Counted from the first letter of the stretch, positions 17,416 through 26,012 are shown. The stretch: 51,458 nucleotides of DNA from Saprospiraceae bacterium (GCA_027486765.1 JAIXOO010000382.1:1-51458); one strand, 5' to 3'. Notes: generated by a model not told the origin, from the letters alone. A program made the numbers and translations.

Positions 17416-17556
17416 GTTCCAAGTTCCAAGGTTCCAAAGTTCCAGGGTTCAAGAAGGGTTCCAAGGTTCCAGGTTCCAAAGTTCCAGGGTTCCAGGTTCC
17501 AACGTTCAAGGGTTCGGAACCCAACCTTGGAACTTTGGAACTTGGAACCCTGGAAC
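17416..17556. repeat. GTTCCA word-array inverted repeat
   Basis: About 140 bases of GTTCCA-type words (GTTCCAA, GTTCCAGG, GTTCCAAA, GTTCAAG) on the left turn into complementary TTGGAAC words on the right. It lies between the stop of the FGE-like gene (17565) and the start of the oxidoreductase gene (17370). It is the same word family as 5195-5299, 12 kb away, but the words are in a different order. Confidence 0.85.
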
Positions 17557-17564
17557 ATTTTAGT

Positions 17565-18509
17565 TCAGTCTACGATTGCTTCTTTGAAATAGGTTTCTAT
17601 CTCTGCCGCCGTCGGTTGTTTGACTGGACGTAGTACGCGGAAACCCAACCAGGAGGAATCGGTATTCCACCAGCGGCTTCTGGGAATTTGTGGATCTCGT
17701 TTTTGCAAACTGGCCAATGATTTTACCCGTTTGGTACAGGAGCAATCTTCAGGGTTGTCATCGAAAGAGCCGCCTCTGATGGTATGTGGGTATTTGGCGC
17801 TTGGTTTGTACCAAGGATTTTTGGGATTTTTGCTGCTTTCGCCAAAATAATCGTCCACGTAGGAATCGGCAGTCCACTCTGCTACATTGCCGAGCATGTC
17901 AAAAAGGCCCCAAGCGTTGGCTTTTTTCTTGGCCGTGGGGTGGTATTTTTCGGTACTGTTGTCGTAGTGCCAGGCATAATCTCCCAGATTGTCTTCAGTA
18001 ACGCCTTCTGGCTGAGGGCTTTTGGCACCGGCACGACAAGCGTATTCCCATTCAGCTTCGGTCGGCAAACGGAAAAATTGCCCGGTTTTTTGGTACAACC
18101 ATTGGCAGTAACGCAGGGCACCTTGTTGGGTCATTGCGACTGCTGGTACGCCATCCAGGGTACCCATGCCCCAGGTATAATCCATGTATTGGGGCGTAGG
18201 TCGGGTAACGGCATCGGCACTGTATTTGCCATCTTTCCAGTTGCTGCTGTTGTTGTCGTTTCTGCGGTATTGGAATTGGATGAACTCGTCGTAGGTGACT
18301 TCGCGAGTGCCGATCCAGAAGGCGTCCAACTGGATATCCAGGCTTTTGCCATCAGCAGACTGGATGTTGAGTTGCCCGGCGGGAATGTAACTCAGGCTAA
18401 ATTCAGCCTTGCCACCTGGAATGGCGACTTTGCTGATTTCACCCGCTTTTTGGGCTTGCACAATTTGAAACAGGCCAAAACTGGCTAGAAAAAGGAAACA
18501 ATTTTTCAT
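17565..18509 (-). CDS. Secreted formylglycine-generating-enzyme/SUMF1-like domain protein
   Basis: 314 residues with a signal peptide (MKNCFLFLASFGLFQIVQAQ). The rest is an FGE-sulfatase (SUMF1) domain: FWIGTREVTYDEFIQF, the strongly conserved FFRLPTEAEWEYACRAGA, NAWGLFDMLGNVAEWTADSY, IRGGSFDDNPEDC and a C-terminal SSWLGFRVLRP. True FGE converts a sulfatase cysteine to formylglycine, but the fold is also used by gliding/T9SS proteins and other factors. The paired active-site cysteines of FGE are not obvious at the RGGS region, and no sulfatase gene is nearby, so enzyme activity is uncertain. Exported. Confidence 0.85.
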   Translation of the reverse strand: MKNCFLFLASFGLFQIVQAQKAGEISKVAIPGGKAEFSLSYIPAGQLNIQSADGKSLDIQLDAFWIGTREVTYDEFIQFQYRRNDNNSSNWKDGKYSADAVTRPTPQYMDYTWGMGTLDGVPAVAMTQQGALRYCQWLYQKTGQFFRLPTEAEWEYACRAGAKSPQPEGVTEDNLGDYAWHYDNSTEKYHPTAKKKANAWGLFDMLGNVAEWTADSYVDDYFGESSKNPKNPWYKPSAKYPHTIRGGSFDDNPEDCSCTKRVKSLASLQKRDPQIPRSRWWNTDSSWLGFRVLRPVKQPTAAEIETYFKEAIVD

Positions 18510-18766
18510 GGTTGCGTTGGATAGAATTTAGAGTGGATAGATATTAGACTTGAGTAATGCAAGGCCACTTTATCCAGCTGCTAAAAACGGATAAAAATTG
18601 GAAAAAAGTACCATTAGCTCCCAGCTATTTTTGGCATTTGGTTAAAAACTATGCCGCTTGATTGACAACTTTCCAGTTTTTTCACGTTAATGCGATAGGA
18701 ATGCTGATTTCGCACTTCATAAATTTATTTTGCTAATATTGCAAGGAATTTGATCTCTTAGCCATC
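18510..18766. other. divergent intergenic region, no clear element
   Basis: The 257 bases between the FGE-like gene and the first CotH gene must hold both promoters. I see only a one-mismatch -7 candidate, TAATATTG, at 18734-18741 for the CotH pair. No hairpin or word array is present, as in the other divergent gaps. Confidence 0.3.
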
Positions 18767-20389
18767 ATGAAAAGAACCTTTACCTTTTTCTTTGTGTGGG
18801 TTGTGCTCAATACATTTACTCATCTGTATGCACAATCCAGTACCAACAAGGACTTTTTTGATCCACAGTCCATTCAGGAAATCAACCTCACTTTCAAAGC
18901 CAACAACTGGCGCTTCTTGCTGGATTCACTCCGTTTTAACGGGGATAAAATGCTGGCAGCAGAGTTGAAAGTGAATGGGGCTTCGCTGGGACGGGTGGGC
19001 GTACGCATCCGCGAAAGTGGCGGTTTTCAGCCTGGGAACCAGCGTAACAACCTGCACATTCAACTGGATTATGCTTCTGCCAATCAACAATTACAAGGTT
19101 ATCGTACCATTCGATTGTCGAGTGCATTGCGGGATCCGAGTATGGTGCGCGAAGTATTGGCCACAGATATTGCCCGCAAGTTTATGCCCACGCCCAAGGC
19201 CAACTATGCCAATGTCAGTGTCAATGGGCAGTATTATGGCCTGATGGTCAACCTGGAGCCTTTTGAAGCGCCGTTTTTTGAGCGTTATTTTGAATCCAGC
19301 GCGGGTAGTTTTTATTACTGCCCGGCCATTCGCAAAGATACACTCACCAAATCGGGTTGTCTGAACGGTGGTTTTGGTACGTTGCAATTGGAAAAATCGG
19401 AATCCTGCTATGGCGACAACTTTGTGCTTGTGCAAGGAGGTGGTTTGCGGGATCTGGCCGAATTGTCGAGGGTACTCAATCAGACATCTGCTCAAATTGA
19501 ATCAATTCTGGATGTGGATCGCACCTTGTGGATGTTGGCTTTCAACAACGTTGTCGTCAATTTGTACAGTTATAGTGGTGGCAAAAGTACCGGATATTAT
19601 TTATACCGGGATGCGGATGGCCGATTCACACCATTGATTGGTGACTACAATTTTACTTTTGGTTCCTACAAACAGACGGGGCGGGGTTCGGATTTGAACC
19701 TATTGCAGTTGCAACAAATGGATCCGATGCTGAATGCTGATAATCCCCTGAAGCCGCTGGTCAACAAACTATTGAGCAATCCCTATTATACTAAAGTTTA
19801 TCTAGCTCACTTGCGCTCTATCCTGTTTGCGGAATTGCTGACGGGGACTTATGAAACCAAAGCCAAGCAGTGGCAGGAATTGATCAAACCCTCTCTGCTG
19901 AACGATGCCAATAAGGCCTATTCGGGTACGGATTTTGAACGCAGCTTGATTGCCACCATTGGTCGGACCATCCAGGTGCCAGGCATTGTGGAGTTGATGA
20001 ATGAAAGGGTACGGTTTCTCAAGCGGCATCCCGCATTGGCCGTGTTACCCCCAACGATTTCAGAAGTAAAAGCCAGACACCGCGATAAATATGTCGCCAA
20101 TGCCATGGAAGACTTTCAAATCAATTCCAAAATCAGTGAGTTCGCCAACAAGGTTATGGTGTATTACCGCTTCAGCCCCCGTGAAGCGTTCAAGCCAGCA
20201 ATGATGTTCGACGATGGCCAGCACCAGGATGAAAAGGCGGGAGACTCCATCTACGGAGTGAGTTTGAAAGCTGGAGGCAACCGCATCGAATACTACATTC
20301 AAGCCGAAAATGTTAAAGCCATTGCTTATTCACCCGAACGCTACATGTTCGAGCGGCACGCCGCTACTCTGGAAGAAATCAACAAATAA
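18767..20389 (+). CDS. Secreted CotH-family protein (first of a tandem pair)
   Basis: 540 residues with a signal peptide ending near THLYAQ. CotH proteins have a kinase-like fold; Bacillus CotH phosphorylates spore-coat proteins, and bacterial relatives outside spore formers are mostly uncharacterised. Seen: the early EINLTFKANNWRFLLDS strand, the LRDPSMVREVLATDIAR helix (the glutamate is conserved in kinase-like folds), TPKANYANVSVNGQYYG, DVDRTLWMLAFNNVVVN, and the metal-site-like segment LIGDYNFTFGSY. The glycine-rich loop region reads VGVRIRESGG, whereas the second copy has GVRYKGNSSY, so this copy has diverged. A C-terminal 100-residue beta domain follows. One base separates its stop from the next ATG. 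Confidence 0.85.
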   Translation: MKRTFTFFFVWVVLNTFTHLYAQSSTNKDFFDPQSIQEINLTFKANNWRFLLDSLRFNGDKMLAAELKVNGASLGRVGVRIRESGGFQPGNQRNNLHIQLDYASANQQLQGYRTIRLSSALRDPSMVREVLATDIARKFMPTPKANYANVSVNGQYYGLMVNLEPFEAPFFERYFESSAGSFYYCPAIRKDTLTKSGCLNGGFGTLQLEKSESCYGDNFVLVQGGGLRDLAELSRVLNQTSAQIESILDVDRTLWMLAFNNVVVNLYSYSGGKSTGYYLYRDADGRFTPLIGDYNFTFGSYKQTGRGSDLNLLQLQQMDPMLNADNPLKPLVNKLLSNPYYTKVYLAHLRSILFAELLTGTYETKAKQWQELIKPSLLNDANKAYSGTDFERSLIATIGRTIQVPGIVELMNERVRFLKRHPALAVLPPTISEVKARHRDKYVANAMEDFQINSKISEFANKVMVYYRFSPREAFKPAMMFDDGQHQDEKAGDSIYGVSLKAGGNRIEYYIQAENVKAIAYSPERYMFERHAATLEEINK

Positions 20390-20390
20390 C

Positions 20391-21944
20391 ATGAGGTTGA
20401 ATCTAACGCTCCTTGTTCTGCTTGCATTGCTGCCTTATTGTATGGATGCACAGGACATTTACGATCCCAAAAAACTGGTGGAGATCAAATTGTACTTCAA
20501 AAATCCAAAATGGAAACTCACCATGGATTCTTTGAAGGACGAAAAACAGGAAGAACGCCTGGTGGCCGATATGGTACTGAATGGTGTGAAATATCCTGGT
20601 GTGGGGGTGCGCTACAAAGGCAACAGCTCTTACGCCAATGCCCGCAAGAGTGGACAGGTCAAGCTGCCGCTCAACATCAAGGTAAACCATACCGATCGCC
20701 TTAAAAAATTACCAGGAGGGTATTCAACTTTGAAACTGTCGAACGGTTTTCGGGATCCGAGCATGATCCGGGAAGTACTGGCATACGAGATTGCCCGGAA
20801 CTACATGCCCGCACCCAAGGCCAATTTTGCCAAGGTGTATGTCAACGATGAACTGCTGGGCATTTATACCAATGCCGAGTCGATTGACGGGCCATTTTTA
20901 GACCGCTTTTTTGGGGATCACGATGGATCAACCATCAAAGCGGATCCAAACTGGACTGTATCCAAACCACCTAAGTGCCCAGAGGGCGACAAGTGTTCAC
21001 TCAATTACCTGGGCGAGGATACCCTGTGCTACCGCTACCTGTACGAGTACAGCTCGCCGCAGGCTGCACAAGACTTGATCAAGTTGACCCGCACTTTGCA
21101 GAACAAACCGACCGACCTTCCTCAAATGATGGATGTTGATCAGGCTTTGTGGCTGCTGGCTTTCAATAATGTGATGCTCAATTTGGACAGCTACATCGGC
21201 GCTTTTTCCCAAAATTATTACCTCTATCTCGACTCCTTGGGCGGTTTTCACCCGGTGATTTGGGATTTGAATCTGGCCTTTGGGGGGTTCCGCTTGATGA
21301 ATGGGAACAAACGTTTGAGCAATGAGGACATGCGAAACCTGCACTTGTTTGTGCATTATAAGGAGTCGAATGAAAAAAGACCATTGGTAACCAAACTCCT
21401 GGCGAATAACCTCTACCGCAAAATGTACCTGGCGCATTGCCGCACCATTTACCGCGATTACCTGGAGAATGGGTTGTACCTGCAAAGGGCGAAGGAATGG
21501 CAGGCGTTCATAGCCCCGCACCTAAAGCAAGACAAGTACAAGTTGTATCCTGAAAAAGCCTTCACCAACTCACTAACCGAATCTTTCGATGCCAGCGGTG
21601 AGTCGGTGCCAGGCATCCAACCTTTGATGGATGGCCGTCGGGACGCGCTGAAAGCAGTGCCTTATTTGTTTGTGGAAGAGGCAGTGGTAAGCAAGGTTCA
21701 GCACCAAAAAACCGCGAATAAGGTCAAAATTAACATCCAAGCAACGGGTGCTCAGCAGGTCTGGGTGTTTTGGCGCAAAGGCAGTATTGGGCTATTCAAG
21801 GAACAGGCTGCCACAAAAACGGCGGAGGGTGTTTATGAACTCGAACTCGACGCAGGGATACAATATTACGTGGTGGCAGAGGGCGAGCGCTCGGCCACGG
21901 TATCACCGGCAAAGGGGGGGATGGAGCTGTATAAGGCGATGTAA
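20391..21944 (+). CDS. Secreted CotH-family protein (second of a tandem pair)
   Basis: 517 residues from the ATG at 20391 (MRLNLTLLVLLALLPYCMDAQ, a signal peptide). A frame starting at 20310 overlaps the first CotH gene and is not likely. Conserved CotH features are all present: VGVRYKGNSSYANARKSG, LSNGFRDPSMIREVLAYEI, PKANFAKVYVNDELLGIY, DVDQALWLLAFNNVMLN and VIWDLNLAFGGF, with the Asp and Asn expected to bind metal-ATP. A C-terminal beta domain, less conserved, ends in a low-complexity tail. It is cotranscribed with its paralogue. Role: probable secreted or periplasmic protein kinase-like enzyme; substrate unknown. Confidence 0.88.
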   Translation: MRLNLTLLVLLALLPYCMDAQDIYDPKKLVEIKLYFKNPKWKLTMDSLKDEKQEERLVADMVLNGVKYPGVGVRYKGNSSYANARKSGQVKLPLNIKVNHTDRLKKLPGGYSTLKLSNGFRDPSMIREVLAYEIARNYMPAPKANFAKVYVNDELLGIYTNAESIDGPFLDRFFGDHDGSTIKADPNWTVSKPPKCPEGDKCSLNYLGEDTLCYRYLYEYSSPQAAQDLIKLTRTLQNKPTDLPQMMDVDQALWLLAFNNVMLNLDSYIGAFSQNYYLYLDSLGGFHPVIWDLNLAFGGFRLMNGNKRLSNEDMRNLHLFVHYKESNEKRPLVTKLLANNLYRKMYLAHCRTIYRDYLENGLYLQRAKEWQAFIAPHLKQDKYKLYPEKAFTNSLTESFDASGESVPGIQPLMDGRRDALKAVPYLFVEEAVVSKVQHQKTANKVKINIQATGAQQVWVFWRKGSIGLFKEQAATKTAEGVYELELDAGIQYYVVAEGERSATVSPAKGGMELYKAM

Positions 21945-21950
21945 AATATC

Positions 21951-22012
21951 GTAGGGGCAACCCTTGCGGTTGCCCTATCCGAGGCAGGGGCAACCGCAAG
22001 GGTTGCCCCTAC
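21951..22012. repeat. REP-like palindrome, 25-bp arms (GTAGGGGCAACC type)
   Basis: Arms 21951-21975 and 21988-22012 are perfectly complementary over 25 bp. The core is GTAGGGGCAACCCTTGCGG. It sits between convergent genes, and the right arm contains the NUDIX gene stop codon (22009-22011). It is the same family as 3065-3132. Confidence 0.9.
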
Positions 22013-22548
22013 AATGCCATCATTATTTTCACTTTCATCAGCGCCATCATCGACAATGCATCGGTGATTTCTCCGCGCAAAACCATGTCAATTGCTTCCT
22101 GCAAGGGCACTTTTTTAACCTGCAATTCTTCCGTTTCTTCTGGTTCCGCTTCGCCATAGCTCAATCCAGTGGCCAGGTAAGCGATGCCATATTCGTCGGT
22201 GACCGAGTTGGAGGTGTGGAAATCAATGATTTGTTCCCAGTGTTCGGCTTGCATGCCCGTTTCTTCTTTTAGCTCCCGCTTGGCCGTCTCCAAAGGGTCG
22301 GTACCTTCAGGGCAACCACCTTCCGGAATTTCCCAACTGTATTGATCAATGGTATAACGGTATTGGCCCACCAACCAGGTATAACCTTCCTCATCAATGG
22401 GTACGATGCCAATGGCGGCATTTTTAAAATGAACTACACCATATATGCCTGGCGTGCCTGCGGGTGTGAGGACTTCGCGGTGGGTGACATTGATCCAGCG
22501 GTTGTCGTAGACTTCTTGAATGGAGAGGGTTTTCCACGGGTTTTGCAT
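22009..22548 (-). CDS. NUDIX hydrolase, ADP-ribose pyrophosphatase-like
   Basis: 179 residues. The NUDIX box spans GGCPEGTDPLETAKRELKEE followed by TG, matching G-x5-E-x7-REUxEExGU, so it should cleave a nucleoside diphosphate linked to a moiety X, using Mg2+. The upstream IVPIDEEGYTWLVGQYRY and the YSWEIPEGG stretch resemble ADP-ribose pyrophosphatases (NudF-like). The downstream region HTSNSVTDEYGIAYLATGL also fits that subgroup. Cytoplasmic. The C-terminal tail is encoded up to the edge of the palindrome. It is 82 bases downstream of secG, with a terminator between them. Confidence 0.88.
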   Translation of the reverse strand: MQNPWKTLSIQEVYDNRWINVTHREVLTPAGTPGIYGVVHFKNAAIGIVPIDEEGYTWLVGQYRYTIDQYSWEIPEGGCPEGTDPLETAKRELKEETGMQAEHWEQIIDFHTSNSVTDEYGIAYLATGLSYGEAEPEETEELQVKKVPLQEAIDMVLRGEITDALSMMALMKVKIMMAL

Positions 22549-22560
22549 TGTTTGATTTTT

Positions 22561-22601
22561 TATAAAAAAAAACGGGCAACAGTTTTCACTATTGCCCGTT
22601 T
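22561..22601 (-). terminator. Rho-independent terminator after secG
   Basis: Minus-strand stem AACGGGCAA/TTGCCCGTT (22600-22592 with 22579-22571) with a 12-base loop is followed by a run of about ten U (22572-22563). It lies 30 bases after the secG stop and separates it from the NUDIX gene. Confidence 0.85.
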
Positions 22602-22630
22602 AGGTGCAAATCAAATATGTTTGCGAAGAA

Positions 22631-22891
22631 TTATTGCGAAAGCAGTTGTTCGCCAGCACCACCGATGTTGCTTACCATCAAAGATGCTACGATACAAAGG
22701 ATAAACAAGGCAGCAGCGAGGCCCCAGGTAATCTTTTCCACAATTTCAGTCGACCCAGAGGCGCCAAACAGTTGATTGGCCTGGCTTCCGCCAAAAGTTG
22801 AGTCAATGCCACCACCCTTAGGGTTTTGGATCAAAATGAAAAATATCAACGCGAAACTGACCAGTGCGATGACTATGGTAATGAAGGTCAT
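22631..22891 (-). CDS. secG: Preprotein translocase subunit SecG
   Basis: SecG, 86 residues, an accessory subunit of the SecYEG inner-membrane translocon. Seen: an N-terminal membrane helix (ITIVIALVSFALIFFILIQ), the conserved NPKGGGIDSTFGGSQANQLF loop with the following GASGS, and a second membrane helix (WGLAAALFILCIVASLMV). Typical length. The ATG at 22889-22891 overlaps the stop of the upstream TPR-like gene by four bases (ATGA), suggesting translational coupling. A clear terminator follows. Confidence 0.95.
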   Translation of the reverse strand: MTFITIVIALVSFALIFFILIQNPKGGGIDSTFGGSQANQLFGASGSTEIVEKITWGLAAALFILCIVASLMVSNIGGAGEQLLSQ

Positions 22892-23970
22892 GATAAACTA
22901 TTTTTGATCGATTCAATTTGAGCTGCAAAGAAAGAACTTTTTTCTGGAATTAGCAACATCAAACGTTCATATACTTCAATCGCTTTGTGGTATTGTTTTT
23001 GGGCGACCAACAATTGGGCCCAGGTTTCGGAGGCCATACTGTCTCCATCCACGATGCTTTTCCAGGCTTTTTTGTTCACCTCATTTTTGCTATCGACACT
23101 GTCAAGGTGTTTGTTTTTCTTGGAATCGAGGTGCTCGTCTTGCAACAATTGCTGGATAGAGCTTTGTAAATAAGCGTTTTGGGCGGATTTACTCCAGCTG
23201 TTGAAAGACTTTTTGGGGGTGGGGGAAGATAGGGTGTGGGTGTGAGGGTGTGGAGGTGTGGGTGTGGGGAGCTCCGGGTCTGGAGAAGATAGGGTTTGGG
23301 TGTGAGGGTGTGATTGTGTGGGTGTGGGGAGCTCCGGGTCCGGCGTTGGAGCGGAGGATGGGAGATCGGAATTTTCATCTAAAGGGGTATCGATATCTAC
23401 AGAAGTATCGGCTGGCGCACTTGGCGTTGGATTGGCGATGGGGTTTAGGGTAAAGTCGAGAGAGTCGATTTGCAGGCTCAGGTCTTCGTCCAAATCGTCA
23501 CCGCTAGCCCCTTCCCAGGAACCATTCCAGGAGGAGTTGAGACTAGGTTCGGAAGCAACCGGGATCTCGCTGGAGGGCGGCTCCGGCTCGATGGCCATGG
23601 TTTGGCTGGCCGAGGGATCTTCGTAAGTGCCGAGGGCAATTTTTTCAAGATCGGCTTGGACGGCAGTGAGGTCCTTAAGTTCCAGGAAGTCTTCCCCGAG
23701 GTGGTAGGCTTCGGCTTTGGGTTCGGCCCGTTTTTCCCGCATCAATTTCAGCCGCTTGAACAATTGTTTGCGGTCGATAGCGTATGTAGCGGCCTTGGCC
23801 AGGGTTTTTTCGCGGTCGGGATGTTGGTCGAGCTCCGCTTTTTCCTGGAGCAACACTTGCAAGTTGTGACAATAGGGGTATTGCATCACCATGGTACGCA
23901 GTTCCTCCATGGGCAATTGGTACAAGTGTGCATATTCTTTCAGCACAGCCGCAAAGCTTTCTGCATTCAT
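22888..23970 (-). CDS. TPR-like protein of unknown function, coupled to secG
   Basis: 360 residues from the ATG at 23968-23970 (MNAESFAAVLKEYAHLY). A longer frame to 24081 would read through a terminator hairpin and is unlikely. The N-terminal 120 residues are helical (LPMEELRTMVMQYPYCHNLQ). The middle is an acidic, then Pro/Thr/His-rich linker with repeats such as PELPTPTQSHPHTQTLSSP, encoded by a two-copy 60-bp DNA repeat. The C-terminus (DSMASETWAQLLVAQKQYHK, then AIEVYERLMLLIPEKSSFFA) resembles one TPR. The four-base overlap with secG suggests coordinated translation. No signal peptide is seen. A role with the translocon is not shown. Confidence 0.75.
   Translation of the reverse strand: MNAESFAAVLKEYAHLYQLPMEELRTMVMQYPYCHNLQVLLQEKAELDQHPDREKTLAKAATYAIDRKQLFKRLKLMREKRAEPKAEAYHLGEDFLELKDLTAVQADLEKIALGTYEDPSASQTMAIEPEPPSSEIPVASEPSLNSSWNGSWEGASGDDLDEDLSLQIDSLDFTLNPIANPTPSAPADTSVDIDTPLDENSDLPSSAPTPDPELPTPTQSHPHTQTLSSPDPELPTPTPPHPHTHTLSSPTPKKSFNSWSKSAQNAYLQSSIQQLLQDEHLDSKKNKHLDSVDSKNEVNKKAWKSIVDGDSMASETWAQLLVAQKQYHKAIEVYERLMLLIPEKSSFFAAQIESIKNSLS
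23225..23344. repeat. two-copy in-frame 60-bp tandem repeat inside the TPR-like gene
   Basis: 23225-23284 and 23285-23344 are almost identical 60-bp copies rich in GGGTGTG words on the plus strand, giving a 20-residue repeat in the protein linker. The plus strand also has a G-quadruplex pattern at 23215-23240 (four G-runs with 1-7 base loops). Confidence 0.9.
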
Positions 23971-23993
23971 GTGTCGAAGTAGTGGTTTTCTAT

Positions 23994-24037
23994 AAAAAAC
24001 AACGTTGTAGGGATGATCAGAATTCACCCTACAACGT
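23994..24037 (-). terminator. Rho-independent terminator after the 24.1 kb lipoprotein gene
   Basis: An 11-bp perfect stem (ACGTTGTAGGG at 24002-24012 and CCCTACAACGT at 24027-24037) with a 14-base loop is followed on the minus strand by TG and six U. It separates the lipoprotein gene from the TPR-like/secG unit. Confidence 0.65.
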
Positions 24038-24098
24038 GTATTCACATGCAATGTAAACAAAAAATCAACAAAAACCACCAATTGGGTATTGCCGTTTC

Positions 24099-24848
24099 CT
24101 AATTTGACGCTGGCGTAAAGACCACACCGACCCGGTCGTAGTACAAACGGGTCAAGCCTTCAAAACCAGAGTCAGTTCCCAGCACAATCCAGCAGGCACC
24201 CTGAGCATCGGTTTTGACGCTGATGGGCTTATTGGTGTTCTTGCGATTGATGATGGTGAAGGGCGCTGAACCTGTACCTCCGGCGGGTTTGCCGTTGGCA
24301 ATGTCGCCCAAAACCTTCATATCGCGGCCACCTGTGGCTTGCTGACCTTTGTCGATGTTCATGCGGTAGTGGTTGTCCACTGGGTCGAGTACGGCCAAAG
24401 GTTCTTTGTCGACCACTCCGGCTTTGAAGTACACACTCTCACCCGGTGCACCACCGATACCCACCGCACCCGTAGGCGCTTCGCTGGCCAAATCGATGTC
24501 GAAATCCACCTGATAAGTGGTGTTGGGCAGGAGTCCAGTCACTTTGCGCTTCACGAACATGAACAAATCGTCACTGCGGTTGTGGCCAATGATCTGGAGG
24601 GCACCCACGCGGTTGCCACCTACCTCGGCAGGCAAGGCCGCCCACTTGTAACTCAACTCGTAAATGGAGGAGTCTTGCCGGTTGTTCAGCTTGGGCAAAT
24701 CGGCAAAGGCACCCACCCAGCCTTCAGTGGCGGTGGTAAACTCAAATTTGAAGGTGTTTTTGTCGGGGGTGCCGTTGTTGTCGTCTTCACAGGCGAAGGC
24801 GAACAGAACCAGGGCAAATACCCCCAGGAACATTTTGGATAGTCTCAT
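24099..24848 (-). CDS. Predicted lipoprotein of unknown function
   Basis: 249 residues with a lipoprotein signal (MRLSKMFLGVFALVLFAFAC, then EDDNN), where the acylated cysteine is followed by acidic residues as often seen for surface-exposed lipoproteins in this phylum. The mature part is predicted beta-rich (NTTYQVDFDIDLASEAPTGA, NHYRMNIDKGQQATGGRDMK), ending with a segment on substrate or ligand strands (GLTRLYYDRVGVVF). I do not recognise a family with confidence. It lies alone between two terminator-flanked genes on the minus strand. Confidence 0.7.
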   Translation of the reverse strand: MRLSKMFLGVFALVLFAFACEDDNNGTPDKNTFKFEFTTATEGWVGAFADLPKLNNRQDSSIYELSYKWAALPAEVGGNRVGALQIIGHNRSDDLFMFVKRKVTGLLPNTTYQVDFDIDLASEAPTGAVGIGGAPGESVYFKAGVVDKEPLAVLDPVDNHYRMNIDKGQQATGGRDMKVLGDIANGKPAGGTGSAPFTIINRKNTNKPISVKTDAQGACWIVLGTDSGFEGLTRLYYDRVGVVFTPASN

Positions 24849-24971
24849 GGTGTAAAACAGTTGGGTAAAACAAAAATGCTTTGTCGAGAGGGATAAGACT
24901 GGAGTGGGGGAGGGAGGGTTGGAAGTTTAACGGTTTTTAACAGATGAGGGTGGGTTAGTGGCTTAAAGTGA

Positions 24972-25853
24972 TTAATTCTTAGTTCTCCTCCTCCTCTTAC
25001 CAACAACTCGTAGCCCCAAAAATACCAGCCCAACAACAAGGACTCCAAGCACCGCCAACCTCAAAACGTTAAACAATCCCGATTTTTGTTCATTCGCAAC
25101 CCGTTCCCACACCACGGTTTCAAACAACCCTGGCTCTTCAAAAAGCTTCAAAAACTGCTCATCCCCAGCACTACACAAATATTGACTAGAACCAATCTTT
25201 TCAATGCGGGCAATTTTATTGTAATAATCCAGCCTTTTGTTAATAATCGAATCTTTTATGGAGGTATTGGTAATGGACAATTCTGAATGCAGAAAATCAA
25301 ACTTGACTACAAACCAATAATCCTTACCACTGTCGCCAACTTTTTTTTCCAGTACATTCAAATAATACACCTCCCCCATTTTTTTCAGCAGCAGTTTTTT
25401 CGCTTCACCATCGGGGAAATCATCCAGGAAACTTGCGGACGACAAGTCAATTTCACAAACAGTATCCTTGGGAGTGTAAAAAAGGTCACCATTTAGTTCA
25501 AACACCGTTTTTTCAACCGAATCGCTGATGGTGTAGATCAAGGTATTGCCCTTTAATTCAGCAGAGGAGGAGTCAGTATTCAACCCTTTGATCAATTGAT
25601 CGATAGAGTCCTTGCTGAAAGCGTAATAGGTATAAATTTTACAATGCTGGTCGCTGAATCGTTTTATTTCCAGAAATTCCATTGCGCCAGCATCTGCTTT
25701 TTCTTGCTTTTTGAGAAACTTACCCTTTAAAAACTGCGGCAACTCCATGACCGTTTCACCTTGATTGGGCAAAGGTTTGGGGAAATACATTTTGGTACAA
25801 CCACCAAGTGCAAGAATGTAGGCTACGATCAAAAGCAGTTTTCTCCAGTTCAT
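24972..25853 (-). CDS. Predicted lipoprotein with C-terminal membrane anchor, unknown function
   Basis: 293 residues. A lipobox lies at LALGGC after MNWRKLLLIVAYI. The central region is beta-rich and polar, with ETVMELPQFLKGKFL and FLEIKRFSDQHCKIYTYY near its start. A C-terminal membrane helix (VLRLAVLGVLVVGLVFLGL) is followed by a short basic tail (KRRRRTKN). An N-terminal lipid plus a C-terminal helix would fix it to a membrane at both ends. No family recognised. Confidence 0.65.
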   Translation of the reverse strand: MNWRKLLLIVAYILALGGCTKMYFPKPLPNQGETVMELPQFLKGKFLKKQEKADAGAMEFLEIKRFSDQHCKIYTYYAFSKDSIDQLIKGLNTDSSSAELKGNTLIYTISDSVEKTVFELNGDLFYTPKDTVCEIDLSSASFLDDFPDGEAKKLLLKKMGEVYYLNVLEKKVGDSGKDYWFVVKFDFLHSELSITNTSIKDSIINKRLDYYNKIARIEKIGSSQYLCSAGDEQFLKLFEEPGLFETVVWERVANEQKSGLFNVLRLAVLGVLVVGLVFLGLRVVGKRRRRTKN

Positions 25854-26012
25854 GTTGCTAAAATTGAGTTGTGTAAGTAAAAGTGTCTGATTTTAAGGAG
25901 AATTTACTACTTATTTTTCAATGATTCAACTTTTACCGAGGAAGATATTGTGCCGAATCTGGATGCTGACATAGTACCTTTGGAAAGAGCAGCGTTAACC
26001 GCGAAGGTTATC

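Noticed and set aside
20310-20390. upstream extension of the second CotH gene
   Set aside because: It overlaps the first CotH gene in another frame, while the ATG at 20391 begins a standard signal peptide.
24901-24922. G-rich tract as G-quadruplex
   Set aside because: Only three runs of three or more G; the fourth run is GG.
25975-25982. TACCTTTG on the plus strand, a perfect -7 box
   Set aside because: Both flanking genes are on the minus strand and no plus-strand gene follows; it could only drive antisense RNA.
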